64,000 nucleotides of DNA from Pseudomonas putida (GTDB lineage Bacteria > Pseudomonadota > Gammaproteobacteria > Pseudomonadales > Pseudomonadaceae), in assembly GCF_001976065.1 (NCBI RefSeq), contig NZ_MNAH01000011.1:124055-188054 (forward strand). The letters run 5' to 3'. This document shows, one piece after another, positions 42,448-50,760 of the stretch (position 1 is its first letter; every line of letters starts with the position of its first letter). The notes under the pieces are model-generated. The model was not told the origin of the DNA. It searched no databases and was given only the letters and a program-made list of their open reading frames with translations. The position numbers and the translations under genes were made by a program.

Positions 42448-43011
42448 CTAGCGGATGAAATGGATCTTGCCGGTGTCGTCGTTACCGATATAGATCCCGT
42501 AGACCCCGGCCTGGCGTTCCTCGATATAACGCTCGAGGATCTGCCGGATCGCCGGGTAATAGATGCTGTCCCAGGGAATGTCCTCGGGCGCGAAGAATTT
42601 GTAGTCGAGGGTTTCCGGCCCGTACTGCCCGGTGATTTCCAGCGCGATGGCGCGGAAGATGATGTACACCTCGCTGATCTTCGGCACGCTGAAGATCGAG
42701 TAGGGCGAGAGGATTTCCGCGCGCACGCCACTCTCTTCCCAGACTTCGCGCAACGCCGCCTGCTCGGTGGTTTCACCACCTTCCATGAAGCCCGCCGGCA
42801 AGGTCCAGGTGCCGGGGCGCGGCGGGATGGCGCGTTGGCACAACAGGTACTTGCCGTCCTGCTCGATGATGCAGCCGGCGATGATTTTCGGATTGACGTA
42901 GTGGATATAGCCGCAGCCGCGGCACATCAGGCGCTCGTGCGTATCGCCCGGTGGCAGTTGTGACTTGAGGTCATTGCTGCCGCACTTTGGACAATAGCTC
43001 GGGCTGAACAT
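42448..43011 (-). CDS. Nudix hydrolase with N-terminal zinc ribbon
   Basis: A 187-residue protein. A zinc ribbon (CPKCGS...CRGCGY, residues 7-38) precedes a Nudix domain with GFMEGGETTEQAALREVWEE and a following SG. This resembles small NADH-pyrophosphatase-like proteins. The ATG lies 2 bases after the GntR stop, so it is co-transcribed with the regulator. A role in cleaning up modified NAD or flavin nucleotides is possible; the substrate is unknown. Confidence 0.83.
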   Translation of the reverse strand: MFSPSYCPKCGSNDLKSQLPPGDTHERLMCRGCGYIHYVNPKIIAGCIIEQDGKYLLCQRAIPPRPGTWTLPAGFMEGGETTEQAALREVWEESGVRAEILSPYSIFSVPKISEVYIIFRAIALEITGQYGPETLDYKFFAPEDIPWDSIYYPAIRQILERYIEERQAGVYGIYIGNDDTGKIHFIR

Positions 43012-43013
43012 GA

Positions 43014-43766
43014 TCAACGACCTATGCGAGGTTCTTTGAGCGCGATGGGCTGGGTGATCTCGGGGATCGCCCCGGTCTCTTCCTGCTTGCGCTTGAGGTA
43101 ATCGAGGGCGACGGTGGCGGCGGCGCGCACGTGGTCGACGCACGCCTGGTGAGCGGCCAGGGGATCGCCGCTCTTGATCGCTTCGACCATGCGTTCCATC
43201 TCCTGGTTACTGGCGCCACGACGGTTCTGCTGGGACACCGAAGTCGCTCGCAGATAGCTGATGCGCGCCTGCAACTGCCGCAACTGGGTCGCGGCGACGT
43301 GGTTGCCGGAGCCTTCGAGCAGTACGTCGTAGAAACCCTGGACGGAGTCGATGACCTGCTGCAGTTCACCTTCCTTCAAGGCCTGGCGGTTTTCTTCCAG
43401 GGCCTTTTCCAGTGCCTTGATGTCCTTGGCCTTGGCGCGCAGGGTGAACAGCTGGACGATCAGCCCCTCAAGCACGCAACGCAGCTCGTAGATATCGACG
43501 GCATCGGCCAGGGTGATGATCGCTACCCGTGGGCCCTTGGCATCGGCGAACTCCACCAGGCCTTCGGATTCCAGGTGACGCAAGGCTTCGCGCACCGAGG
43601 TGCGGCTCACACCCAGGCGATCGCACAGATCGCGTTCGACCAGTCGATCTCCCGGCAGGAGCTGGAAGTTCATGATGGCGCTTCGCAGTTTATCCAGCAC
43701 GATCTCGCGCAGGGTAACGGGGTTGCGATTGACCTTGAAGCTGTCGTCGAGTGGCAGGCGTTTCAT
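43014..43766 (-). CDS. GntR-family regulator, FCD (FadR) subfamily
   Basis: A 250-residue regulator. The N-terminal winged helix (LRSAIMNFQLLPGDRLVERD, then LGVSRTSVREALRHLESEGL, residues about 25-75) and the C-terminal all-helical FCD ligand domain (about 90-225, with ELRCVLEG) are complete. This subgroup binds TGGT-N2-ACCA-like palindromes, the exact form of the six operators at 33-49 kb. It is the only FCD regulator in the window and lies inside the regulon, so it is inferred to read them. Its own gene has no such site directly upstream and is probably read from the AmAS operon promoter. Confidence 0.87.
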   Translation of the reverse strand: MKRLPLDDSFKVNRNPVTLREIVLDKLRSAIMNFQLLPGDRLVERDLCDRLGVSRTSVREALRHLESEGLVEFADAKGPRVAIITLADAVDIYELRCVLEGLIVQLFTLRAKAKDIKALEKALEENRQALKEGELQQVIDSVQGFYDVLLEGSGNHVAATQLRQLQARISYLRATSVSQQNRRGASNQEMERMVEAIKSGDPLAAHQACVDHVRAAATVALDYLKRKQEETGAIPEITQPIALKEPRIGR

Positions 43767-43842
43767 GGGGTCCGCTCTAGAATGTGGCTGTCCATGCAAA
43801 ACGGGCACCGTCCGTGCTCGTTCAGATCAAAACAGCCGAGGG

Positions 43843-44232
43843 TTAACTTGAGGCCTCGGCATCGGCTTCGGCGAATGCTTCCCGGGCGAGCCGGAAACTG
43901 TCGACGGCAGCGGGAACACCGCAATATATGCCGACCTGAAGCAGAATTTCGCGTATTTGCTCACGACTCAGGCCGTTACGCAAGGCGCCGCGCACATGCA
44001 GCTTGAGTTCGTGCGGGCGGTTGAGGGCCGAGATCATGGCCAGGTTGATCATGCTGCGCTCCTTGAGCGACAAACCCTCACGACCCCAGACGTGGCCCCA
44101 GCAGTACTCGGTCACCATCTCCTGCAGGGGGCGGGTGAAGTCGTCGGCGTTCTCGATGGAGCGATTCACATAGGCTTCGCCCAGCACCTGGGTGCGGATC
44201 TTCAGGCCTTTTTCGTATTTTTCGTTGCTCAT
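43843..44232 (-). CDS. Carboxymuconolactone decarboxylase-like (AhpD fold) protein
   Basis: A 129-residue protein of the CMD family, of normal length for PcaC-type proteins. GLSLKERSMINLAMISALNR and HVRGALRNGLSREQIREILL are the conserved helices. It lacks the CxxC pair of AhpD peroxidase partners, so a decarboxylase, isomerase or lactone-acting role is more likely. True PcaC is normally within a pca operon, which is not here. Confidence 0.82.
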   Translation of the reverse strand: MSNEKYEKGLKIRTQVLGEAYVNRSIENADDFTRPLQEMVTEYCWGHVWGREGLSLKERSMINLAMISALNRPHELKLHVRGALRNGLSREQIREILLQVGIYCGVPAAVDSFRLAREAFAEADAEASS

Positions 44233-44262
44233 TTTCAATTGTCTCCTGGCAAGCACCGACCT

Positions 44263-44333
44263 GTGTAGGAGCCGGCTTGCCGGCGAAGGCGTACTTGAGG
44301 GCGCCTTCGCCGGCAAGCCGGGCTCCTACAGGT
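44263..44333. repeat. Inverted pair of REP-like elements
   Basis: TGTAGGAGCCGGCTTGCCGG faces CCGGCAAGCCGGGCTCCTAC in the spacer between the CMD-like and semialdehyde dehydrogenase genes. Confidence 0.87.
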
Positions 44334-44339
44334 ATTCAT

Positions 44340-45791
44340 TCACAGTCCACCCATCAAGGTGTATTTGAGTTCCAGGTAATCCTCGATGCCATATTTGGAG
44401 CCTTCGCGCCCCAGCCCCGAGGATTTGATCCCGCCAAATGGCGCGACTTCGGTGGAAATCAACCCTTCGTTGATCCCGACCATGCCGTATTCCAGCGCTT
44501 CGCTCATGCGCCAGGCGCGGCCCAGGTCGCGGGTATAGCAGTAGGCCGCCAGGCCGAATTCGGTGTCGTTGGCCATTTGCACAGCCTCGGCCTCGCTGTC
44601 GAACCGGAACACCGCGGCGAGAGGCCCGAAGGTTTCTTCCCGGGCGACTTTCATTTGCGTGGTGATGCCGGCCAAAACCGTGGGCTGGAAGAAACCGTGA
44701 CCCAGCGCGTGACGTTCGCCGCCACACAGCAGCTGAGCACCTTGCGCCAGCGCGTCCTGTACATGGTCTTCAACCTTGGCCACGGCGCGCGCGTTGATCA
44801 GCGGGCCTTGGCTGACGCCGGCATCGAAACCGCTGCCAACCTTGAGCTGCGACACCCGTTCGGCCAGGCGCGCGACGAAGGCGTCGTGTATGCCGTCTTG
44901 CACCAGGAAGCGATTGACGCAGACGCAGGTCTGGCCGGCATTGCGGAATTTGGCGATCAGCGCGCCGTCCACCGCGCGCTCCAGGTCGGCATCGTCGAAG
45001 ACGATAAAAGGCGCGTTGCCGCCCAGTTCCAGCGAGACCTTTTTCAGCGTCGGCGCGCACTGCGCCATCAGCAACTTGCCAATGGCCGTGGAGCCGGTGA
45101 ACGACAGTTTGCGCACCAATGGGCTTGCGGTCAGCTCGGCGCCAATGGCGATGGCATCGCCGGTGATTACGTTGAAAATGCCGGCAGGAATGCCCGCCTG
45201 CTCGGCCAGGGCGGCCATGGCCAGGGCCGAGAACGGCGTCTCCGGCGCCGGCTTGACGATGCACGGGCAGCCGGCGGCCAGCGCCGGGCCGGCCTTGCGG
45301 GTGATCATCGCCGCGGGGAAGTTCCAGGGGGTGATCGCCGCGACGACACCGATCGGCTCCTTGCTCACGACAATGCGCGCATCGCCCTTGTGGCTGGGAA
45401 TGGTGTCGCCATAGATGCGTTTGGCTTCTTCGGCAAACCACTCGATGAAGCTGGCGGCGTAGAGGATTTCGCCCTTGGCTTCGGCCAACGGCTTGCCTTG
45501 TTCGAGGGTGAGGATTTCGGCCAGGGCATCGGCGTTTTCCAGCATCAGCGCGTGCCAGCGCTTGAGCGTGTTGCTGCGTTCCTTGGCGGTCAGTGCACGC
45601 CAGGCCGGCCACGCCTTGTTGGCGGCGTCGATGGCCTGGCGTGCGTGTTCGGCGCCCAGGTTCGGCACCTGGCCGATCAGTTGGCCGGTGGCCGGGTTGA
45701 AGATGTCCTGTTGCGCACTGTCGGGCGCATCCAGCCATTGGCCGTTGAGGTAGGCCTGCTGGCGGAACAGTAACGAGGCTGCTGGGCTCAT
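44340..45791 (-). CDS. Succinate-semialdehyde dehydrogenase-like aldehyde dehydrogenase
   Basis: A 483-residue NAD(P)-dependent aldehyde dehydrogenase of the GabD type. Motifs are ITPWNFPAAMITRKAGPALA, FTGSTAIGK, ELGGNAPFIVFDDADL and the nucleophile in NAGQTCVCVN. AGGAG six bases before 45791 fixes the start over a TTG at 45806. The likely product is succinate from a C4 semialdehyde, which would mark the end of the regulon's pathway; related glutarate or methylmalonate semialdehydes remain possible. Confidence 0.84.
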   Translation of the reverse strand: MSPAASLLFRQQAYLNGQWLDAPDSAQQDIFNPATGQLIGQVPNLGAEHARQAIDAANKAWPAWRALTAKERSNTLKRWHALMLENADALAEILTLEQGKPLAEAKGEILYAASFIEWFAEEAKRIYGDTIPSHKGDARIVVSKEPIGVVAAITPWNFPAAMITRKAGPALAAGCPCIVKPAPETPFSALAMAALAEQAGIPAGIFNVITGDAIAIGAELTASPLVRKLSFTGSTAIGKLLMAQCAPTLKKVSLELGGNAPFIVFDDADLERAVDGALIAKFRNAGQTCVCVNRFLVQDGIHDAFVARLAERVSQLKVGSGFDAGVSQGPLINARAVAKVEDHVQDALAQGAQLLCGGERHALGHGFFQPTVLAGITTQMKVAREETFGPLAAVFRFDSEAEAVQMANDTEFGLAAYCYTRDLGRAWRMSEALEYGMVGINEGLISTEVAPFGGIKSSGLGREGSKYGIEDYLELKYTLMGGL

Positions 45792-45831
45792 GCCGGCTCC
45801 TGACAAAAATTCAAAAGATCTGCGCGGGCCC

Positions 45832-45924
45832 CTGTGGGAGCGAGCCTGCTCGCGATAGCGGTTTGTCAGTCGACATTGATGTTGAATGTCAGTCCGTCAT
45901 CGCGAGCAGGCTCGCTCCCACAAG
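45832..45924. repeat. Inverted pair of REP-like elements (GTGGGAGCGAGC class)
   Basis: CTGTGGGAGCGAGCCTGCTC faces GAGCAGGCTCGCTCCCACAAG in the spacer between the semialdehyde dehydrogenase and flavin reductase 2 genes. Confidence 0.88.
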
Positions 45925-45955
45925 GTTTTTCCCACAAGGTTTTGTGTGGAACCGA

Positions 45956-46441
45956 TCAGGCCAGGGTGGGCAGGGGGCCCAACTTGCCTTTGTGGTAGAT
46001 CATCGGCGTCACCGGTTGCTCGGGCAGGATCAGGTTCTTCACCGCACCGACGATGATGGCGTGGTCGCCGCCATCGTATTCGCGCCACAGTTCGCACTCG
46101 ATGATCGCCGTGGCCTTGCGCAGCAACGGGTTGCCCAGTTCGCTCAAGTGCCACTCGATGCCGTTGGCCTTGTCCTTGCCTTTACCGGCAAACGCATAGG
46201 CTTCGGCAGTCTGGTCGGCGGACAGCAGGTGAATCGCGAACTGCTTGCTGTCACGCAGGATCGGGTAAGTGTCAGAGGCGTAGTTGGGGCAGAACAGCAC
46301 CAGTGCCGGATCGATCGACAGTGCACTGAAGGCGCTGGCGGTGATGCCGACGATGCCACCAGCCGGGTCCAGGGTGGTGACCACCGTGACCCCGGAAGGG
46401 AACGAGCTCATGACGTCTTTGTAAATGCCGGGTTCGATCAT
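45956..46441 (-). CDS. Flavin reductase, copy 2
   Basis: A 161-residue paralogue of the protein at 33156, of identical length and sharing most residues (FPSGV, ASAFSALSIDPALVLFCPNY, IECELWREY, GGDHAI). It would deliver reduced FMN to the luciferase-like oxygenase. It lies in an operon after the aldehyde dehydrogenase at 46454, 12 bases from it. Two near-identical reductases in one regulon suggest gene duplication or a second, unseen oxygenase. Confidence 0.85.
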   Translation of the reverse strand: MIEPGIYKDVMSSFPSGVTVVTTLDPAGGIVGITASAFSALSIDPALVLFCPNYASDTYPILRDSKQFAIHLLSADQTAEAYAFAGKGKDKANGIEWHLSELGNPLLRKATAIIECELWREYDGGDHAIIVGAVKNLILPEQPVTPMIYHKGKLGPLPTLA

Positions 46442-46453
46442 TTCTCAGGACTC

Positions 46454-47935
46454 CTAGCGCATCACGAATGGATCAGGCATCGGTGCCTGGGACAGATTGA
46501 TCCACACCGTTTTCAACTCGGTGTAGGCCAGCACGGAATCGATGCCGCTTTCGCGTCCATAGCCACTGTTCTTGAAGCCGCCGATCGGCGCCATGGCTGA
46601 CACCGCGCGATAGGTGTTGACCCAGATGATCCCCGAACGCACGTCCCGGGCCAGGCGATGGGCGCGGCCCAGGTCGCGGGTCCAGATGCCGGCGGCGAGG
46701 CCGAACTGCGAGTCGTTGGCGATCGCCAGGGCTTCGGCTTCGTCCTTGAAGCGAATGACCGAGGCCACCGGGCCGAAGACTTCTTCCTGCATGATCTTCA
46801 TCGAATTGCGGTCGCATTCGAACAGGGTCGGCTCATAGAACCAGCCTTCACCCAGATTCTGCGGACGCTTGCCACCCAGGCGCAGTGTTGCCCCTTCGGC
46901 AATGGCATCAGCCACCAGTCCTTCGACCACGGCCAACTGTTGCGCGGTGGCCATCGGGCCCATTTCGCTACTGTCTTCCTGCGGGTTGCCGATGCGGATG
47001 CGCTGGGCGCGGTCCACCAGGCGAGCGACGAATTCGTCGTAGATCTCGTCCTGCACCAGCAGGCGCGAACCCGACACACAACTTTGCCCGGAGGCGGCGT
47101 AGATGCCGGCAATGGCGCCGTTGATCGCACTGTCGAGGTCGGCGTCGGCGAAGATGATGTTCGGCGATTTGCCGCCCAGTTCCAGGGACAGTTTCGCGAA
47201 GTTCTCGGCGCTGCTGCGCACCACGTGCCGGGCCGTCGCCGCGCCGCCGGTGAAGGCGATCTTGCGCACCAGCGGATGGCGAGTCAGGGCGGCGCCGGTG
47301 CTCGGGCCGTAGCCGGTAACGACGTTGACCACGCCCGGCGGGATGCCGGCTTCCAGCGCCAAACGCGCCAGCTCGAGAATGGTCGCCGAGGCGTGCTCCG
47401 ACGGCTTGATCACGATGGTATTGCCTGCCGCCAGGGCTGGCGCCAGCTTGATCGCGGTCAGGTACAGCGGGCTGTTCCACGGAATGATCGCGGCGACCAC
47501 GCCCATGGCTTCGTGCACGGTGTAGGCGAACAGGTCGGGCTTGTCCAGCGGCAGGGTGCCGCCTTCAAGCTTGTCGGCCAGGCCCGCGGTGTAGTGGAAA
47601 AACTCCGGCAGATAGCCGACCTGGCCGCGGGTCTCGCGGATCAGCTTGCCGTTGTCGCGGCTTTCCAGCTGCGCCAGTTGTTCCTTGTTTTCGGCGATCA
47701 GGTCGCCCAGGCGGCGCAGCAACTTGCCCCGGGCGGTGGCGGTCAAGCCACGCCAGGCCGGGCTGTCGAAGGCGCTCTGCGCAGCCTGTACGGCGCGCTC
47801 GACGTCGGCTTCGTCGGCATCGGGCAGTTCGGCCCAGGGTTCGGCCAGGGCCGGGTTGAGGCTTTCGAAGGTCTTGCCGGAGAGGGCATCGACCCATTCA
47901 CCGCCGATGCACATCTGGAAGCGAGCGAGTGTCAT
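46454..47935 (-). CDS. Aldehyde dehydrogenase (NAD(P)-dependent)
   Basis: A 493-residue aldehyde dehydrogenase of the betaine aldehyde/hydroxymuconic semialdehyde type. Motifs include IIPWNSPLYLTAIKLAPALA, FTGGAATARHV, ELGGKSPNIIFADADL and the catalytic cysteine in ASGQSCVSGSR. The ATG overlaps the alpha/beta hydrolase stop (ATGA). It is distinct from the semialdehyde dehydrogenase at 44340, so the pathway may have two aldehyde steps. Confidence 0.85.
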   Translation of the reverse strand: MTLARFQMCIGGEWVDALSGKTFESLNPALAEPWAELPDADEADVERAVQAAQSAFDSPAWRGLTATARGKLLRRLGDLIAENKEQLAQLESRDNGKLIRETRGQVGYLPEFFHYTAGLADKLEGGTLPLDKPDLFAYTVHEAMGVVAAIIPWNSPLYLTAIKLAPALAAGNTIVIKPSEHASATILELARLALEAGIPPGVVNVVTGYGPSTGAALTRHPLVRKIAFTGGAATARHVVRSSAENFAKLSLELGGKSPNIIFADADLDSAINGAIAGIYAASGQSCVSGSRLLVQDEIYDEFVARLVDRAQRIRIGNPQEDSSEMGPMATAQQLAVVEGLVADAIAEGATLRLGGKRPQNLGEGWFYEPTLFECDRNSMKIMQEEVFGPVASVIRFKDEAEALAIANDSQFGLAAGIWTRDLGRAHRLARDVRSGIIWVNTYRAVSAMAPIGGFKNSGYGRESGIDSVLAYTELKTVWINLSQAPMPDPFVMR

Positions 47936-48765
47936 GCAACGATCCCCTTGATCTGGTTTTGTCGGGAGTGCGCAGTGTCGAGAAACTCCAGCAACAGCTG
48001 GTTGACCAGGCGCGGCGATTCTACGGGCATCATATGCCGCTGCTCGGCGAGTACGGCAACCTTGGCGCCGGGAATGCGCTGGGCCAGTTGCTCAGCCATT
48101 TCCGGGGTCGACCCAGGGTCGAGTTCGCCGGTGGCGATCAGCGCCGGTACCTGGATGTTGCCCAGGTCCTCGGCGCGGTACATGTCCTGGGTGGCAAACA
48201 ATTCGTAGGTGGTCAGGTATCCCTGGGGGTCATTGCCCGCCAGCGTCTGGCGAATCGCGGCGATCTGCGCCGGATTGGCCGCCTGGTATTCACGGCTGAA
48301 CCAGCGTGACAATGCGGCTTCCGCGTTGGCATCCGGGCCGTGTTCGGCGGCCTGGCTGGTGCGGGCGATCACACCAGCGCGTTGTTCAGCGGTGCGATTG
48401 AACACGCTGTTGAGCACCACAAGGCTTTGCAGGCGTTGCGGGTAATGCAGGGCGAAAGCCCGCGCCACCAGCCCGCCCATGGAGAAACCGATCACTGCCG
48501 CCTTGGGCAATTGCAGATGATCGAGCAGCTCGAGCAACTGGTCGGCATAACCGAGCAGCGGCGTGCCGCTTTCAGGACGTGGGCTGGCGCCATGGCCGAG
48601 CATGTCATAGGCGATGACGCGGTATTTCGTGGCCAGGCCAACGATCTGGCCGCCCCACATTTCTTTGTTCAGGCCCACGCCGTGGATCAAGACCACGGGC
48701 TGGCCTTGGCCGGTCGCCAGGTAACTGGTGCCAGCCGGGGTGCGTTCAGCGGTGAGCCGAATCAT
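47932..48765 (-). CDS. Alpha/beta hydrolase
   Basis: A 277-residue hydrolase with the oxyanion HGVGLNKEMW, nucleophile serine in GFSMGG, acid in GELDPGST and histidine in EQRHMMP. It resembles enol-lactone hydrolases (PcaD-like) and other C-C or ester hydrolases. AGGAG seven bases before 48765 decides this start over an ATG at 48780. With the CMD-like protein this gives a PcaC/PcaD-like pair inside the regulon, hinting at a lactone or ring-opened intermediate. Confidence 0.84.
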   Translation of the reverse strand: MIRLTAERTPAGTSYLATGQGQPVVLIHGVGLNKEMWGGQIVGLATKYRVIAYDMLGHGASPRPESGTPLLGYADQLLELLDHLQLPKAAVIGFSMGGLVARAFALHYPQRLQSLVVLNSVFNRTAEQRAGVIARTSQAAEHGPDANAEAALSRWFSREYQAANPAQIAAIRQTLAGNDPQGYLTTYELFATQDMYRAEDLGNIQVPALIATGELDPGSTPEMAEQLAQRIPGAKVAVLAEQRHMMPVESPRLVNQLLLEFLDTAHSRQNQIKGIVA

Positions 48766-48807
48766 GGAGCGCTCCTGCATACCTTTTTGTTGTAGTGACC
48801 GACCGTC

Positions 48808-49398
48808 TTACTGGGCTTTTTCAGCGGCCAGTTCTTCCAGGTCGATGTAGCGGTTGCCGATGCGTGGGTGCAGGCGGCCGCCGTCGGCACAACCCAGGAC
48901 CACGACGATTTCGTCGGCACGCGGTGCGTCTTCGATCTGCATTTCCAGGGTGATGTAGTGCGAACGCAGACCTTCATCGTCCTTGTGCATCATCGGGATC
49001 TGGATCGAGGTACCCGGGCCGCCGCGCTTGTTGGTGAAGCTCAGGTAGCTCTTGGCTTTCACCGCTTCGCGGTAATGGTTGCCAAAGCGCAGGGTGTGGA
49101 TCACCGCAGAGGCGTGTTCGATTTCACCGTCGGCACCGACCACGGCGGCCTTGCCGTAGGCTTCGATCTTCTCGGCACCGCCGATGATGCCTACCAGACG
49201 CTCGACCATCATTGCGCCGAGGTCAGAGCAGTTGGCGCGGATTTGCGGCTTGAGGTCTTCAACGAAGCCGTTGCCCAGCCAAGGGTTCTTCATCACCACG
49301 GCCAGCCCGACCATGGTCACGGGCTTGTCGGTGGCCTTGCCGCCTTCGATGAAGGTTTCTTCGACATAGCTGACGATCTTGCGGATTTCGAAACTCAT
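48808..49398 (-). CDS. Amino acid synthesis family protein (DUF1185)
   Basis: A 196-residue DUF1185 protein with a chorismate-mutase-like fold known from structural genomics but no proven reaction. GKATDKPVTMVGLAVVMKNP and VVLGCADGGRLHPRIGNRY are characteristic. It is the first gene of the minus-strand operon AmAS-hydrolase-aldehyde dehydrogenase-flavin reductase 2, with GGAG six bases upstream and operator site 6 42 bases before the ATG. Its place at the head of a catabolic operon suggests a ring- or amide-processing enzyme. Confidence 0.85.
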   Translation of the reverse strand: MSFEIRKIVSYVEETFIEGGKATDKPVTMVGLAVVMKNPWLGNGFVEDLKPQIRANCSDLGAMMVERLVGIIGGAEKIEAYGKAAVVGADGEIEHASAVIHTLRFGNHYREAVKAKSYLSFTNKRGGPGTSIQIPMMHKDDEGLRSHYITLEMQIEDAPRADEIVVVLGCADGGRLHPRIGNRYIDLEELAAEKAQ

Positions 49399-49439
49399 GA
49401 GCTGCTCCGTATCAGGGTGAAAGGTGTCTGTGCGTATGA

Positions 49440-49455
49440 TGGTATACCATAATAC
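49440..49455. promoter_or_regulatory. Regulon operator, site 6 (before the DUF1185 operon)
   Basis: TGGTATACCATAATAC is identical to sites 1 and 5. Confidence 0.8.
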
Positions 49456-49547
49456 CGGATGCGCAATAGCCTGATGGGAGTTTCTGGTCGGAAGGCGATG
49501 AAAAGCGGGGGTTGGGGATTGCGATGGGCTGGCCGGTGGTGAAAATC

Positions 49548-49690
49548 CTGTAGGAGCTGGCTTGCCAGCGAAGGCGGCCGTCTATCTGACCCATCTCCCG
49601 CAGATGCGCACCGCTCAAACTGTAGGAGCTGGCTTGCCAGCGAAGGCGGCATCACGGCCACCATCGCATCGCCAGCAAGCCGGCTCCTAC
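49548..49690. repeat. Cluster of three REP-like halves
   Basis: CTGTAGGAGCTGGCTTGCC occurs at 49548 and again at 49621, and the second is paired with a CCAGCAAGCCGGCTCCTAC inverted half ending at 49690, against the AraC gene stop. Confidence 0.85.
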
Positions 49691-50664
49691 GGATGTGCGT
49701 TACGCAAATTCAGCTTGCCCCCACTGCGGACCTCTCTGGCAGTACAACCAAAGTGTCGACGGAAGCTACGGGTGAACTGCGCCTGGTCGCTGAAGCCCCA
49801 ACGCATGGCCAGCTCACCGATCGACAGGTGGCAGCCAGGGTCGTGCAGCCCCCTGTTGACCGCCTCGAGACGGCGCAGGCGAATCCATTCCCCCAGGCTG
49901 TGGGGCGTGCTGCTGAAGAGTTTATGCAGATAACGCACCGACAACCCACAGGCGTCGGCGATCATCTGCGGCGCGAGGTCGGGGTTGCCCAGTTGCTGGT
50001 CGATGTACTGCTCGATCCGTTGCAAATGCAGGGCGGCCAGGTTCGAGCTTTCGCTGCTGAGCACCCGCTCATCGTCACGCAAGGCCATCAACAGTGTCGA
50101 AAGGGCCTGCTCGAGCAACATATGGCGGGCAGGCGCGTCGCATTCGTCGAAACGGGCGGCGCACATCGCCAGTTGATCGACAAAGATCCGCCCGAGTGCG
50201 CGCCTGGCGTCAAAGCACAGGCGATTGTAGCGCTCAGCGCCGCGCAGTTGGCCATGCAGCGCGCGTTCGGGGAGCTTGAACACCCACAGATCGTTGTCGC
50301 TGGCGTAGTGAAAGCGGTAGGGCGCATCCCCCCGTTCAAAGATGAAACCACCAGGCTGGCAATGCAGGGCCCGACCGTCCTGTTCGAAATGCACTTCGCT
50401 GCGCCGCGGTACGGTGACGAGGTAGCAGGCTTCGTGGTCTTCACTGACCTGGGCCTTGCTGCGCGAATAACCCAGTTGACTGGAGCGCAGGCGTGAAAGG
50501 GTCAGGGCGGTACTGCCGGTTTCCCAGATCTGCAGGCTGCCGCTGAACGGGCTGTTCGGGGCGAATTCCAGGGACAACGGAAAATAGGCGCTGCCAATAG
50601 CCTGGGCCCAGAGCGGCTGGCGTTGACTGTCTGGCCAGGAGCGGGTGGAGAGTTTGTATGCCAT
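49687..50664 (-). CDS. AraC-family transcriptional regulator
   Basis: A 325-residue regulator. A cupin-like N-terminal sensing domain of the FeaR/AraC-binding-2 type (about 25-190, SRSKAQVSEDHEACYLVTVP) is followed by the two AraC helix-turn-helix motifs (QMIADACGLSVRYLHKLF and LAMRWGFSDQAQFTRSFRRH). GAGGG six bases upstream fixes the start at 50664. It lies just downstream of hyuB-hyuA on the same strand. Two 10-bp direct repeats in front of hyuB are the best candidate target. Confidence 0.86.
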   Translation of the reverse strand: MAYKLSTRSWPDSQRQPLWAQAIGSAYFPLSLEFAPNSPFSGSLQIWETGSTALTLSRLRSSQLGYSRSKAQVSEDHEACYLVTVPRRSEVHFEQDGRALHCQPGGFIFERGDAPYRFHYASDNDLWVFKLPERALHGQLRGAERYNRLCFDARRALGRIFVDQLAMCAARFDECDAPARHMLLEQALSTLLMALRDDERVLSSESSNLAALHLQRIEQYIDQQLGNPDLAPQMIADACGLSVRYLHKLFSSTPHSLGEWIRLRRLEAVNRGLHDPGCHLSIGELAMRWGFSDQAQFTRSFRRHFGCTAREVRSGGKLNLRNAHP

Positions 50665-50760
50665 GGCTGCCCTCGTATCATTTTTATTATGAGGACGATG
50701 CCGACGCAAACAGCCGCCGGCACCGTGGGTCTGCCATCATTTGCCAATGCTTACGGGCGG

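Noticed and set aside
49395..49690. Short open frames and a possible CRISPR-like array of repeated GTAGGAGCTGGCTTGCC units
   Set aside because: Spacing is irregular, units are inverted as well as direct and there are no uniform spacers; these are REP elements.
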